NCBI RefSeq assembly: GCF_000280905.1
Contig: NZ_ALAP01000017.1
Span: forward strand, 1 to 64,000
Reading direction: 5' to 3'
Length of the DNA: 64,000 bases
From: Streptomyces sp. AA1529
Lineage (GTDB): Bacteria > Actinomycetota > Actinomycetes > Streptomycetales > Streptomycetaceae
A program made the translations under genes and the position numbers. The notes under the pieces were generated by a model. The model searched no databases. It was not told the DNA's origin and saw only the letters and a program-made list of their open reading frames with translations. Numbering within the stretch: the first letter of the stretch is position 1; each line of letters begins with the position of its first letter. Positions 55,753 through 64,000 of the stretch are shown piece by piece.

Positions 55753-55956
55753 TCCACTGAGGATCAGGCATGGTGGCCCGCCGAGTACCGGCGTACGAAG
55801 CACAAGGCCGCCGACGCCTTGGTGCTCCTCCTGGACCCGGTCCTGGAACGGCTCACCGGAAAGACCCTCGACAACGCCGCCGAGGTCGTGGGAAGGAAGG
55901 CCGGGCCGGTCTCGACCACCTCCCCGGGGCGAGAAGAGAACCGACTCGTACCTTGA
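55753..55956 (+). pseudogene. C-terminal gene fragment downstream of tRNA-Ser
   Basis: The frame reads as the end of a well-behaved protein (WWPAEYRRTKHKAADALVLL, then PVLERLTGKTLDNAAEVVGR) but has no start or upstream domain. I do not recognise the family. A 3' gene fragment right after a tRNA suggests insertion or excision damage at this site. Confidence 0.45.
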
Positions 55957-56123
55957 CCCCGTACACCTTCCACAGGCGCGCCCGCCACAGACCGCTGCAT
56001 GGCAGAGGCCGCGGCCGGAAACCACCCGGCCGCCGGCTCCCGTCGTGGCCAGTCACCCCACTACGTTGTCGGTGATGGCTGACAGGCTGAGTGCACCTGA
56101 ACCACCGTCATCCGGAGGGCCGC

Positions 56124-56723
56124 ATGAGCGCCGATCTTGGCAAGCTGACCGTCACGCGCCGCAGCGGCAGCGAGCCGATACTGGCCAATGGTGAAACGGT
56201 GGGCAGCCTCGGTGGCTTCTGGAGCTGGGCATGCTCCGACCTGGCCGGCAACACCATGCGAGGCGTCCTGGCCGAGTACCTTGTCGCGCTGGCCCTCAGC
56301 TCCGCGACCGAAACCCGTACCGAGTGGGACAGCATCGACATCCGTACGCCCGAGCGGTGGCGGGTGGAGGTGAAGTCATCGGCTTACCTGCAGTCCTGGG
56401 CGCAGTCCAAGTTGTCGAAGGTCTTGTTCTCCATCGCATCGGCCTCCGGGTGGGATGCCCAGACCGGCACGAGCTCGACCGAAGTACTACGCCGCTCGGA
56501 CGTGTACGTCTTCTGCCTGCTGCACCACCAGGACAAGCAAACCCTCAATCCCCTGGACCTCGACCAGTGGACCTTCTACGTCCTGGCCACCCGCGCCCTG
56601 GACGAACACTGCCCGAGCCAGCGAACCATCAGCCTCGCCGGCCTCCGCCGCCTCGACCCACTGGAGACCGACTTCTCCGGCCTGCGGAAGGCAGTCGCCG
56701 CGTGCGCCGGCGGAACTGCATAG
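56124..56723 (+). CDS. Predicted restriction-endonuclease-fold protein (199 aa)
   Basis: ATG 56124 follows GGAGG. The core RTEWDSIDIRTPERWRVEVK with an upstream acidic helix (MRGVLAEYLVALAL) matches a PD-(D/E)XK nuclease: Asp in DSID, then E-V-K. The C-terminal half (VYVFCLLHHQDKQTLNPLDL, WTFYVLATRALDEH) resembles a family of uncharacterised actinobacterial proteins. It may be a stand-alone restriction or defence nuclease. No methylase is adjacent. Confidence 0.65.
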   Translation: MSADLGKLTVTRRSGSEPILANGETVGSLGGFWSWACSDLAGNTMRGVLAEYLVALALSSATETRTEWDSIDIRTPERWRVEVKSSAYLQSWAQSKLSKVLFSIASASGWDAQTGTSSTEVLRRSDVYVFCLLHHQDKQTLNPLDLDQWTFYVLATRALDEHCPSQRTISLAGLRRLDPLETDFSGLRKAVAACAGGTA

Positions 56724-56874
56724 CCCTCAAGGGATATGCAGTTCCGCCGAGATGACTCTCAGGACGAGGCCGTTCGCCCCGTACCGGCCATCGCTGCGAC
56801 ACCCCGACACAAGGCACCGAGAACAGAGCCCGGCGGATTTCTCGGTGAGCCGGGACGGGTGCGGGCGGGTGATC

Positions 56875-57090
56875 TCACGGGCTGCCGGAGGCGGAGATGT
56901 TGTTCACGATGTCGCCCAGTACCCTGACGATTTCCTGGCCGACGTCGGTCGGTGCGATCAGTACGCCGAAGACCAGCACGATCGACACGGTCAGCCACTG
57001 GTTGGCCTTGCTCTGGAACTGGCCTTTGCGGCCTATGCGGAAGTAGATGATCACGGCCAGCAGGACCGCCACGTTGAGCGTCAGGATCAC
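56875..57090 (-). CDS. Small two-helix membrane protein (71 aa)
   Basis: Two hydrophobic helices (residues 2 to 17 and 33 to 47) are joined by a basic loop (FRIGRKGQFQSKANQW). It lies 21 bp downstream of the membrane-anchored Mrr-type gene in the same direction and is probably co-expressed. A membrane partner for that nuclease is a reasonable guess. Confidence 0.6.
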   Translation of the reverse strand: MILTLNVAVLLAVIIYFRIGRKGQFQSKANQWLTVSIVLVFGVLIAPTDVGQEIVRVLGDIVNNISASGSP

Positions 57091-57111
57091 CGGACCGACT
57101 CCCCTTCCTGA

Positions 57112-57798
57112 TCAGGACAGTGCCGTTGGGCGACGTGGCGGTGGGATGCGGTCGAGCAGGTCCCACAGCGGCCGTGATCCAGCAGCCCATTCGCCCAGGA
57201 CGCGGCGGTCGACGAGGTGGATCCGGTGTTCCCTGCCCCAGGGGATCGCCTTCGAGGAGAAACGACCGTTGGTGAGCACGACCGCGATGTCCGCGCCGTG
57301 AACCTGCCGGGCGGTGCCGTTGACCTGCTGCAGCACGCCCACTCCGACAGCCGAACCGCGATCGCCGTCACGACGGTGCTTGCACTGGATCGCCCAGACG
57401 CGGCCTGCCGGGTCGGTGGCCCGTACGTCGCAGGCGTCGTCGCCTGCCCCGCCGATCCGCTCTGCCGTGCAGCCGTCGCGGCGCATCAAGTCCCTTATGC
57501 AGAACTCGAATGCGCGGTGTTCCAGTGCGTCGATTTCTGCGATGCGCAGCCGCAGGGCCTGCGTCCGGACGCGTTTCCACTCGGCTCGCTGTCGGGCCTG
57601 CTGGAGCCAGCAGCCGCCCCCGACCGAGGCGACCACGGCCGCGAGGACGAGGAGCCACCAGTGAGCGAGCAGCCACTGCACCGCGGCGATCACCAGGCCG
57701 GCGGCTACCACGGCACCGGCCAACAGAGCGAGCTGCTCGTCCTGCTTCTTGGAACGGCGGACTGAGCGGCGCCGCCGCACCGGCCGACGGCGGCTCAC
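57112..57798 (-). CDS. Membrane-anchored Mrr-type restriction endonuclease
   Basis: A 228-aa protein. The N-terminus is strongly basic, with two membrane helices at about residues 23 to 66 and a coiled stretch after them. The Mrr-like catalytic domain (about 88 to 225) shows EFCIRDLMRRDGC, the site DACDVRATDP and AIQCKHRR (Q-x-K), then VLTNGRFSS. Mrr enzymes cut modified DNA, but membrane-tethered versions are of unknown role. It is followed closely by a small membrane protein. Confidence 0.8.
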   Translation of the reverse strand: MSRRRPVRRRRSVRRSKKQDEQLALLAGAVVAAGLVIAAVQWLLAHWWLLVLAAVVASVGGGCWLQQARQRAEWKRVRTQALRLRIAEIDALEHRAFEFCIRDLMRRDGCTAERIGGAGDDACDVRATDPAGRVWAIQCKHRRDGDRGSAVGVGVLQQVNGTARQVHGADIAVVLTNGRFSSKAIPWGREHRIHLVDRRVLGEWAAGSRPLWDLLDRIPPPRRPTALS

Positions 57799-58263
57799 CG
57801 GGCCGCCCCCGGTGGGACCGGAGCGACATCGGCGATCCGCGGCCAGGAACTGGCGTCACCACCGGACCTCGCTCCACCGCGTGTGGCCCTCGTCATCCAT
57901 GCCGTCATGATCGACATCCCCCTCTGGGCAGTTGCGTTGACACATCCCTGCACAGGTCATAGGACAGCACGCACTGCTGACAGTACGTAAGGAGGCGATC
58001 ACGCGAAGCGATAGGGTTTCGGCCAGCACGACGCACCGGTTCGATCCACCGGATGAAGACGATCCGCGCGTTCAGCGGCACATCACGTCAGGTTTCAGCC
58101 GTTTCCGCGCATCGCGGCGTGCCGAACTCAAGCGGACAATTCCCGGATTGCGCTCGAACCGCTACCCTGCCGCAATCGCAGGAGGATTGGGATCACGTAC
58201 GCGATGTAGCAGGCCCATGCTCGCGATCGAGGTGACGGCCGCGTAGGCGGTGTTCCACAGTCG
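57799..58263. other. Intergenic region with an orphan promoter
   Basis: No gene with a normal start is seen. A near-consensus promoter (57937) points right into DNA that has an AAGGAGG site at 57989 to 57995 but no ATG/GTG/TTG at the right distance; the frame there stays open for about 80 codons. It looks like the leader of a lost or unusual small gene. Confidence 0.4.
57937..57965 (+). promoter_or_regulatory. Near-consensus sigma-70 (HrdB) promoter
   Basis: TTGACA (57937 to 57942) and TAGGAC (57960 to 57965) are separated by exactly 17 bp. It points away from the Mrr-type gene toward a region without an annotated gene. Confidence 0.6.
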
Positions 58264-59370
58264 TCAGGTGATGCCGAAGTGGCGAGATACCTCGTCGATC
58301 GTGAAGCGGGCGCGGAGCTTGCAGGCGGAGTTCTGGTTGGCGAAGAATCCGGTCCGCCACAGTGCTTCCGCGCGCGGCACAGCCTTTTCCCAGTCGACCG
58401 GCACGATCCACTCACGACGGTCCTCCCCGTCTTCCTCGGCCGCCGTACCGTCCTCCGCTCGGTAGCTGCCCTTGAGGGGGAGGTCGGTCATCCGCCGGCT
58501 CTCGCCGTCGACGGTGAGGGCGGCCGTCTCGAAGGGCTGCGGCTCGCCGGACACCGTGCCCACGCCGACGTATCCAGCTTTGGGAACGTGGGTGAAGACC
58601 CTCGCCCCCAGCGGCAGGGAACGGAGCGTGCGGGAGAACCAGTCACCCCCGCCGGCCGACACAAAGCCATAGCGCAGCGCGTCCTCCCAGCTCCGGTGGC
58701 CCGACTCGTCGCCGAAGGAGACGAACCAGTCCGTGCCGTTCCACGGCTCCTGTTTGCCCCGCCCCTTCTTTCCCGGAGCCGGTACCGCGTCCTCGGCGTC
58801 GTCCAGCAGCCAGGTACGCGCCAGATAGGAGCGTCCCTCGTCCTCGAAGTAGCGGAAGAACAGCACATTGACGGGAACCCCGTAACCGGAAGCCAGGTAG
58901 GTGACGATCCGCTCGGTGGCGGCGTCCATCTCGCTCGCCACCACGGTGAGGGCATGGGTGCTGTTCAGCGCTTCCGGAATGCTGCCGCCGAACCGCAGCG
59001 CGAACGCCTCGTCCAGTTCCTCCGCCAGGCCCCGGCCACGGGCGTACGCCGCGTAGATCTCCCGCACCTGCTCGTTGGTGAGCTCCTGGACCCACGAGCC
59101 GTAGTCGAGCAGCTGCGCCACGACCTCCCGGGGCGTGCGGTCCCGTTTGAGTTCCAGCACATGCAGGCCGCCCTCGGCATCCATGCCGAGCAGGTCGACG
59201 ACCTTACCGTGGTCCGTCTGCACCTGTCGGCCGATCAACAGGAGCGGTCTCCCCAAGATCTTTGGATCGGCCTCTATCAGTTCTTCCAGCCTCGACTCCA
59301 GTGGCATCGGCCGCGTGACCACGCGCACCGGCTCTTCATCCACCCGCCACAACCCGAACTCCAGCGGCAC
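58264..59370 (-). CDS. NucS/DUF91-like PD-(D/E)XK nuclease domain protein (368 aa)
   Basis: GTG 59370 is chosen because GGGGGAG lies six bases upstream; the longer frame has no ribosome site. The nuclease-like core is at residues about 25 to 110: LEELIEADPKILG, QTDHGKVVDLLGMD, LHVLELKRDRTPREVVAQLL. This is the DUF91/NucS C-terminal pattern (D, E-x-K and Q). The rest (110 to 368) is found in bacterial proteins of unknown function. Likely a DNA repair or defence nuclease. Confidence 0.75.
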   Translation of the reverse strand: MPLEFGLWRVDEEPVRVVTRPMPLESRLEELIEADPKILGRPLLLIGRQVQTDHGKVVDLLGMDAEGGLHVLELKRDRTPREVVAQLLDYGSWVQELTNEQVREIYAAYARGRGLAEELDEAFALRFGGSIPEALNSTHALTVVASEMDAATERIVTYLASGYGVPVNVLFFRYFEDEGRSYLARTWLLDDAEDAVPAPGKKGRGKQEPWNGTDWFVSFGDESGHRSWEDALRYGFVSAGGGDWFSRTLRSLPLGARVFTHVPKAGYVGVGTVSGEPQPFETAALTVDGESRRMTDLPLKGSYRAEDGTAAEEDGEDRREWIVPVDWEKAVPRAEALWRTGFFANQNSACKLRARFTIDEVSRHFGIT

Positions 59371-60081
59371 CGTGTACTCCCCCACCGATCCGACACACTC
59401 AGGGGGACAAGCAGACCTTGCGGACGGCGAGTTCTTCAAGTCAGCCTCCATGCCCCGCCCATGAGTGCGTCGTCGGTGTTTCACACCGTGCGGCGGCCAA
59501 TGGAGTCGCGCCCGCCCTACCCCCTCGGCCGAGGGTGCCAGTGGCACAGCGGGCGCATGCAGCCGCCTGCCTGGGCGGGGACCGTGGATACCCCGCCATC
59601 CGCGCCCGACGCCTTCGATGTCCCCGTGTTCCTCCGGCGTAGCTCACCGCTTGCACCCGCGCCGCGGCCCACTCCGGTGCTGGTGGCCTCGGCCCACCAG
59701 CCCTGGCCCCAGGGCACCGGCATCCCTGCGGACGGCGCGTATCCGGTTGGCACCACATGGCGTGAGCTCCTGGGCCACGATCGCGGTGGGCCGAGACACC
59801 GGCTCCTGGAGCACCGCTACACCCCGTCTCGCACGCCACGAGCTCAGGGCACGCCGATACTCCCTCTCCGCCTGTCTCGTGCGGGGGCGGTGGGGGGCTG
59901 GACGGACGCGTCCGACTCGGGCCGACGGTCCGGACACGGAACGCCGTCCGGGCCGTCGGCCGCCTCCTTCAGCGGAGGCGGCCGGCGGCCCGGGGCAGCT
60001 GATCTCAGCGGCACTCGTCCGGCGAGCGCCGCGTACCGGCAGGCGGCGCGGAGGCAACGGGTCACCTCCGCGGGGCGCTCG
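59371..60081. other. Gene-free or decayed region
   Basis: About 710 bp without a supported gene. A plus-strand frame from about 59557 looks protein-like for about 100 codons (SAPDAFDVPVFLRRS, VGTTWRELLGHD) but has no good ribosome site and runs into antisense of the next gene. It may be a decayed coding region. Confidence 0.35.
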
Positions 60082-61431
60082 CTACCTGCCACCACCGCCC
60101 TGGCCGCCGCCACGCCTGCGGGTGGTGTTCTCCTGGGTGTAGGGCGTCATACCGCTCGTGTTGGAGCGGCGCACGGCCGGGCGGCTGTCGCTGGTCCGCG
60201 GCGGCCCCTCGCCGACGGGTTGCCGCGAGCGGACGGGGATGCTCACGGTCGGGTTCGCGACCGGCTCGGGGCGGGCCGGCCGCGCCTCGGGAGCCCGGCT
60301 GGAACGCCGCTCACGCCGCTCACCCTCCGGCGCACGGCTGGCCTCACGCCGCGAACGCCGCTCACCCTCCGGGGCACGACTGGACTCACGCCGGGAACGC
60401 CGCTCACCCTCCGGCGCACGACTGGACTCACGCCGGGAACGCCGTTCCTCGGACGAACTGCTGGAACCACTCGTCGATCGGGGAGCCGCGGACTGCGGAA
60501 GAGTACCGTTCCAACTCGGCGGCGGGCGGCGGTCGCGCTCCGCACGGGGAGGCCGCACCGCGCGGGGCCGCTCCTGCGGAGTCGCGCTCGAATCCCGCCT
60601 GCGCCGCTCGCCCTCAGGAGCCCGGCTTCCCTCCCGCCGGGAACGCCGCTCGCCCTCCTCCGGCGCACGGCTGGAAGTCCGCCTGCGCAACTCGCTGCCC
60701 GCGGAGCCCCGGCCCCGCTCGGAGCCGCTGGCGCGTTCCCGCACGGACATCCCGTCAGAAGCGCTGAACGGGTCACCGAAGCTCGGGCGTTCGAGCTGCG
60801 GCGCCGGCTCCGCCGCACGCTGCGCCGCGCGCTGCGCGCGCTCGGCCTCCGCCGCACGGGCCTGATTGGCGGCGTAACGATTCCTGAAGTAGTCGCCGGC
60901 CATTCCCGCGCCTTGCAGCGCGGCACCGGCCGTCCTGGTGGCGGGGTCGGCGCCGAAGCCGTACATCCCAGCACCGGCGGCCCTTGCGGCACCGAGTGCG
61001 GCGGCGAAGATGTCCGGCGGATCGTTGGGGTGAGGCCGCAGCGCCCTGCGGCCCTCCAGGAAGACCGTCCGCGCTCCCGAGGCGCCGGTGAAAGCGACGC
61101 CCCAGTTGTAGGTGGAGGTCCAGCCCTGGTCCGCATCGTTGCGGGCGGTGCCGGTGGCCTGCAGGGCCAGCCCGGCGGATTCCAGCGAGTCGACGGCCGT
61201 GTCCACGACGGCGGGCGTCCTGTCGACCACCCACTGCCCCGTCCGTCCCGCACGGTCGAGTGCGGAGGTCACCAGCTCGGATCCGCGGATCTGGTGCGCC
61301 ACGTTGTACACGGTGTTGTACCACGTTTGCGACTGGTATTCCTCAGGCGGGGGTGAGGGCGATCGGGATTCACCACGTTCGGGGTCGGGCTCCCGACGGC
61401 GTCGGCCGCGTCGGTCCGGAGGGGTTGTCAT
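60082..61431 (-). CDS. Arg/Ser-rich repeat protein of unknown function (449 aa)
   Basis: The N-terminal half (residues about 30 to 200) has a conserved look (SQTWYNTVYNVAHQIRGSEL, GAGMYGFGADPATRTAGAAL). The C-terminal half is a low-complexity basic tail with a repeated unit, SRRESSRAPEGERR, in three near-exact 14-residue copies plus degenerate ones. Such tails can bind nucleic acid or be disordered linkers. It lies upstream of two accessory-type genes near a DUF4913 gene and may belong to a mobile element. Confidence 0.6.
   Translation of the reverse strand: MTTPPDRRGRRRREPDPERGESRSPSPPPEEYQSQTWYNTVYNVAHQIRGSELVTSALDRAGRTGQWVVDRTPAVVDTAVDSLESAGLALQATGTARNDADQGWTSTYNWGVAFTGASGARTVFLEGRRALRPHPNDPPDIFAAALGAARAAGAGMYGFGADPATRTAGAALQGAGMAGDYFRNRYAANQARAAEAERAQRAAQRAAEPAPQLERPSFGDPFSASDGMSVRERASGSERGRGSAGSELRRRTSSRAPEEGERRSRREGSRAPEGERRRRDSSATPQERPRAVRPPRAERDRRPPPSWNGTLPQSAAPRSTSGSSSSSEERRSRRESSRAPEGERRSRRESSRAPEGERRSRREASRAPEGERRERRSSRAPEARPARPEPVANPTVSIPVRSRQPVGEGPPRTSDSRPAVRRSNTSGMTPYTQENTTRRRGGGQGGGGR
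60317..60442. repeat. 42-bp tandem repeat inside the Arg/Ser-rich gene
   Basis: Three 42-bp units (60317, 60359, 60401) differ by a few bases only; degenerate units continue near 60590 to 60700. They keep the reading frame (14 codons each), so copy number can change without breaking the gene. Confidence 0.9.
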
Positions 61432-61529
61432 GGTGTGCTCTCCGTCCTCTGTATGAGGTTCACCTCCTTACTACGGGGGTTGGACCCCGGCGGTTCACGG
61501 TGCTGCCCGGTTCCGGAGCCGGCGCGCTG

Positions 61530-62576
61530 TCACTTCATCCCTCTGGACCGGGTCTGCTTCTGCGAGGCCGCCGCCTCCCAGTGCTGCTTCGGGGGCCGGC
61601 CGCGTGGAGGGTTGCCGTTGGGCGTCGGTCCTGCCGCGCGGGACTCCCGTGCGGCGGCCGAGACGGCGTTCTGGTCGAAACCCGGCGTGCCGGATCGGAC
61701 GGCCCCGAGCGCGTCCGTGCTCGCCGACGAGGTGCGGCGCGCGTTCGGTTCGCTCTCCAAGCCGTGCTTCGATGTCGCCTCGCCGGCCCGTCCGGCCAGG
61801 GCGGGTCGCCGGAAGCGCTCCGGCGACGCTTCGGCGCCCCGGGCCTCCCGGCTCTGGACGGGCGCGGTGCCAAAAGCCTGAGCAGGCGCGGCGTTACGGG
61901 CCTGTACGGGTGCGGCATCCCGGAACAGGGTGGGGTCGGTCTCCCGTCCCAGGCCCGACTGCGCGCCCTGCGCCGGGGCGGCGCGCCGCGCCGCCTCCTC
62001 GACCGCCTGCAGGTGCCGGGCCTGCGCCTCGCCCGCGATCGCCCCCGTCACGGGCAGCTCCCCGCGGTCGTAGGCCGCGGCGTACTGCGGATTCTGGGTG
62101 ATCATCTGAAGCGCGGCCACCTCGACCAGTTGCTTCTCGAACGCGCCGAGTCGCCGGTACCGCTCGAATGCGGACCGCTGGTCGGGCCGGTGCGCAGTCC
62201 GTTGCGCGTACCGCAGCCGGGCCGTCTGCTGTTCGTAGCGCGGGTCGTGCTGCTGCCCGAGGTGCCGGCCCGGCTGCTGCCCGTGCCCCTGCTCGGGCGG
62301 CCCGGGATGGTGCTCGTCGCCGGCGGCGCCGCGCAGCATGACCCGCAGCTCGCGCACGGCGCGGACCATCCGGCTCGCGGCGCCGCTGCGCCGGCGTTCG
62401 GTACCGGCCCGCGGCGGGGCGGGGCGGCCCTGCCGTCCGGCCGCCGCCTGGTCCCGTGCGGCCATGGCGCGCGCCCCGTCGCGGTCGGCACTGATCTGCT
62501 GGGCCGCGAGCTGGTCGGCCACGGCGAGTTCATGGGCCAGCTCGTAGGGGTCGAGCCGGCCGGTGGGTTCGGACAT
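61530..62576 (-). CDS. Gln/Ala-rich hypothetical protein (348 aa), accessory
   Basis: ATG 62576 precedes LDPYELAHELAVADQLAAQQ. The central part has a compact helical stretch (FERYRRLGAFEKQLVEVAAL, then MITQNPQYAAAYDRGELPV); the ends are low-complexity. No enzyme motif was seen. It is co-directional with the Arg/Ser repeat protein (98 bp apart) and divergent from a DUF4913 gene, an arrangement typical of conjugative or plasmid-derived modules in Streptomyces. Function unknown. Confidence 0.55.
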   Translation of the reverse strand: MSEPTGRLDPYELAHELAVADQLAAQQISADRDGARAMAARDQAAAGRQGRPAPPRAGTERRRSGAASRMVRAVRELRVMLRGAAGDEHHPGPPEQGHGQQPGRHLGQQHDPRYEQQTARLRYAQRTAHRPDQRSAFERYRRLGAFEKQLVEVAALQMITQNPQYAAAYDRGELPVTGAIAGEAQARHLQAVEEAARRAAPAQGAQSGLGRETDPTLFRDAAPVQARNAAPAQAFGTAPVQSREARGAEASPERFRRPALAGRAGEATSKHGLESEPNARRTSSASTDALGAVRSGTPGFDQNAVSAAARESRAAGPTPNGNPPRGRPPKQHWEAAASQKQTRSRGMK

Positions 62577-62767
62577 GGTCGCGTCCTTCGGTCGGGTGCG
62601 GCGTGCACAGCGGACGGCGGAGGCCACGGCGGCTGGGCGGTGACCGGCGGAGGGCCCGAACAGGGCTGCGTGGCGGCCCTGCGTCCCGGTGTCCCCGCCC
62701 GGGGCGGGGCGGGGCCGACAGTGAACCGAGCCCACCGCGCGCACGTGGTGGTGGTGTGGGGACCTCC

Positions 62768-63226
62768 ATGACGACAGCGGCAGGAGAACAGGCGATGATC
62801 GAGCCCGGGCCCGAAGAGAACTCCGGTACGGAAGAGGGCGCATCGTCCGCCCCCCAGCCCGAGTTCATCCTCTATCTGGGCGGGCAGGACTACGAAGAGG
62901 CGCTCTTCCAGCTGGTGGAGTGGACGCACAACGTGCTGCTGCCCGTCTACGGCAGGGAGACCACCTCCACAGCGCTGTGGTGCTCGCGCTGGTGGGAGCA
63001 CCCGGAGGCGGTCGCACAGCTCCACGGTCTGTGGCTGGCCTGGGCGGAACTTTCCGACCCGGCGCGGGACATGACGGGTCCGGCCGCGTGGCACCGCGAC
63101 TTCCTGGGCCCCGTGATGGCCACCCTGCGCGACCCCATGGGGCCCTTCGCCGGATGCAAGCCGGGCAACCACCGGCCGAAGGAAGTCCCGCAGGTGGAGC
63201 CGGCCTTCGTGGCCGCCGGCGCTTGA
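62768..63226 (+). CDS. DUF4913 protein
   Basis: A 152-aa protein with the DUF4913 core: ALFQLVEWTHNVLLPVYGRE, then WCSRWWEHPEAVAQLHGLWL and AWHRDFLGPVMATL. The family is found on actinomycete conjugative plasmids and integrated elements, near transfer genes, with no known activity. It supports a mobile origin for this region. The start at 62768 leaves a short acidic lead. Confidence 0.85.
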   Translation: MTTAAGEQAMIEPGPEENSGTEEGASSAPQPEFILYLGGQDYEEALFQLVEWTHNVLLPVYGRETTSTALWCSRWWEHPEAVAQLHGLWLAWAELSDPARDMTGPAAWHRDFLGPVMATLRDPMGPFAGCKPGNHRPKEVPQVEPAFVAAGA

Positions 63227-63763
63227 GCGGCCGTCCGGTTCACCAGGGCGGGCGCAGGCTGCTCTGCGCGGCCGGCGCCGGTGATGATCGGGCGATTCAC
63301 CTGACGACCGTGCTTCTCCGGCCTCGCTCATGTGCACCACTTCCTGACGTTCCACTGGTCAGCGGGGGGCCGGGCCCGGCCCCCCGCGATGCGGACGGGT
63401 CCGGCGACCTGGGGCCGACGCGGGGTACAGCGGTCCATCCCTGCTACGGAGCGGGCCGCGAGGCGGTTCATCTCACCTGGCGCCGCTCACCCGGATCCGT
63501 AGGGCAAAGCGGGCGTCCGAGTCCCCGTTCCAGCGCTTGTCGGTGTGGCTGACGGCCGACTCGTCGGCGGCCGACTCCGCATGGACGGGGTTGCCTGGCC
63601 TGCTGCCTGCCGACCTCGACGAGGAAGCGAGGACAGGGCGGCGAGCCGACGCCTCGCGGCCCCAGCCGGTTGGCGGCGCGAGCACACGGACATATCCGCC
63701 GAACCAGCCCGCTTGCCCCACCGGCCGTGTGCTTACACAGGCTTGACCGCTATCGTGCTCATA
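63227..63763. other. Gene-free region before the acyltransferase
   Basis: No supported gene in 537 bp; frames are short and lack ribosome sites. The end near 63735 to 63763 contains TTGACC and CATAAT just before the ATG, so the acyltransferase mRNA may be leaderless or have a very short leader. Confidence 0.35.
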
Positions 63764-64000
63764 ATGTTGCAGGCTGGTTATACGCGAGCACCGCTGCCCT
63801 CCGCCCGCCCGGCACCTCCCGCTGCGCCGGTGGAGAGACCGTCAGCGCTACCTGCATCCGCGAAGGCCGCCGGCCGCCCGGCCGGCCGCCGCGATCCGTT
63901 TCTGGACAACGCGAAGTACCTCACCATCGTGCTGGTCGGGGTCGGGCATCTGTGGGCGCCCATGCAGGGCGACAGCCGCGCCGCCGGTGCCCTGTACGCC
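63764..64000 (+). CDS. Acyltransferase 3-like membrane protein, partial (5' end only)
   Basis: The first 79 codons are present. After a Pro/Ala-rich cytoplasmic lead, RRDPFLDNAKYLTIVLVGVG followed by HLWAPM matches the first helix and catalytic-type His of acyltransferase 3/fucose 4-O-acetylase-like integral membrane enzymes, which O-acylate sugars or lipids. The gene continues past the window. Confidence 0.75.
   Translation, partial: MLQAGYTRAPLPSARPAPPAAPVERPSALPASAKAAGRPAGRRDPFLDNAKYLTIVLVGVGHLWAPMQGDSRAAGALYA

Noticed and set aside
60317..60442. CRISPR-like regular repeats
   Set aside because: Units are contiguous 42-bp tandem copies without spacers and keep a reading frame, so they are coding repeats.
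58279..61356. A 1025-codon plus-strand open frame spanning several loci
   Set aside because: It crosses antisense of two good genes and the gap between them; only a short stretch near 59557 looks at all protein-like.

Overview
The window comes from a high-GC actinomycete, almost certainly a Streptomyces. Gene content and order (lysC, SigE-type sigma factor, Uma2, DUF5063, recR, ybaB, dnaX, the small SRP RNA and tRNA-Ser), GTG and TTG starts, and third-position GC all fit that genus.

Region A (1 to about 16372) is most of an actinomycete integrative and conjugative element of the pSAM2 type. From the left it carries a tyrosine integrase cut by the window edge, Xis, a DnaB-N/DUF3987 replication-type protein, four small spread-type proteins, an FtsK-like transfer protein (Tra), a decayed nucleotide-metabolism-like block (5'-truncated kinase, NAD(P)-binding protein, frameshifted HAD phosphatase), a KorSA-like GntR repressor with a perfect operator palindrome, and five short ORFs. 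It also holds two convergent defence-type cargo genes: an EVE-SRA-PD-(D/E)XK protein (predicted modification-dependent restriction enzyme) and an AIPR-family protein in AT-richer DNA. The element ends at a 43-bp fragment equal to the 3' part of tRNA-Pro(CGG) from its anticodon loop onward, read as attR. The reconstituted tRNA and attL should lie left of base 1. The integrase contains an embedded LacI-type helix-turn-helix between its catalytic residues. That and the cargo pair are the most interesting features of the window.

Region B (16.4 to 26.8 kb) is mixed: a gene-poor stretch, a PIG-L/LmbE deacetylase, a large protein with a bacterial PH-like tail, a 1211-aa WGR-DUF4132 protein, methionyl-tRNA synthetase and a gamma-glutamylcyclotransferase-fold protein.

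Region C (26.8 to 41.4 kb) is a cobalamin (corrin ring) cluster: cobN behind a B12 riboswitch, divergent cobG-cobH-cobIJ, then cobK, cbiD, cobM and cobL. Two SMR-type small multidrug pumps, a MerR remnant and an Asp/Glu racemase interrupt it.

Region D (41.6 to 55.7 kb) is core chromosome: S9 peptidase, SURF1 protein, membrane protein plus sigma factor, lysC (without the usual neighbouring asd), Uma2 protein, HTH protein, DUF5063, recR, ybaB, dnaX, SRP RNA and tRNA-Ser(GGA).

Region E (55.7 to 64 kb), downstream of tRNA-Ser, looks like an accessory island: a gene fragment, three different predicted PD-(D/E)XK nucleases, a small membrane protein, two repeat-rich unknowns, a DUF4913 protein typical of actinomycete mobile elements, and the start of an acyltransferase.
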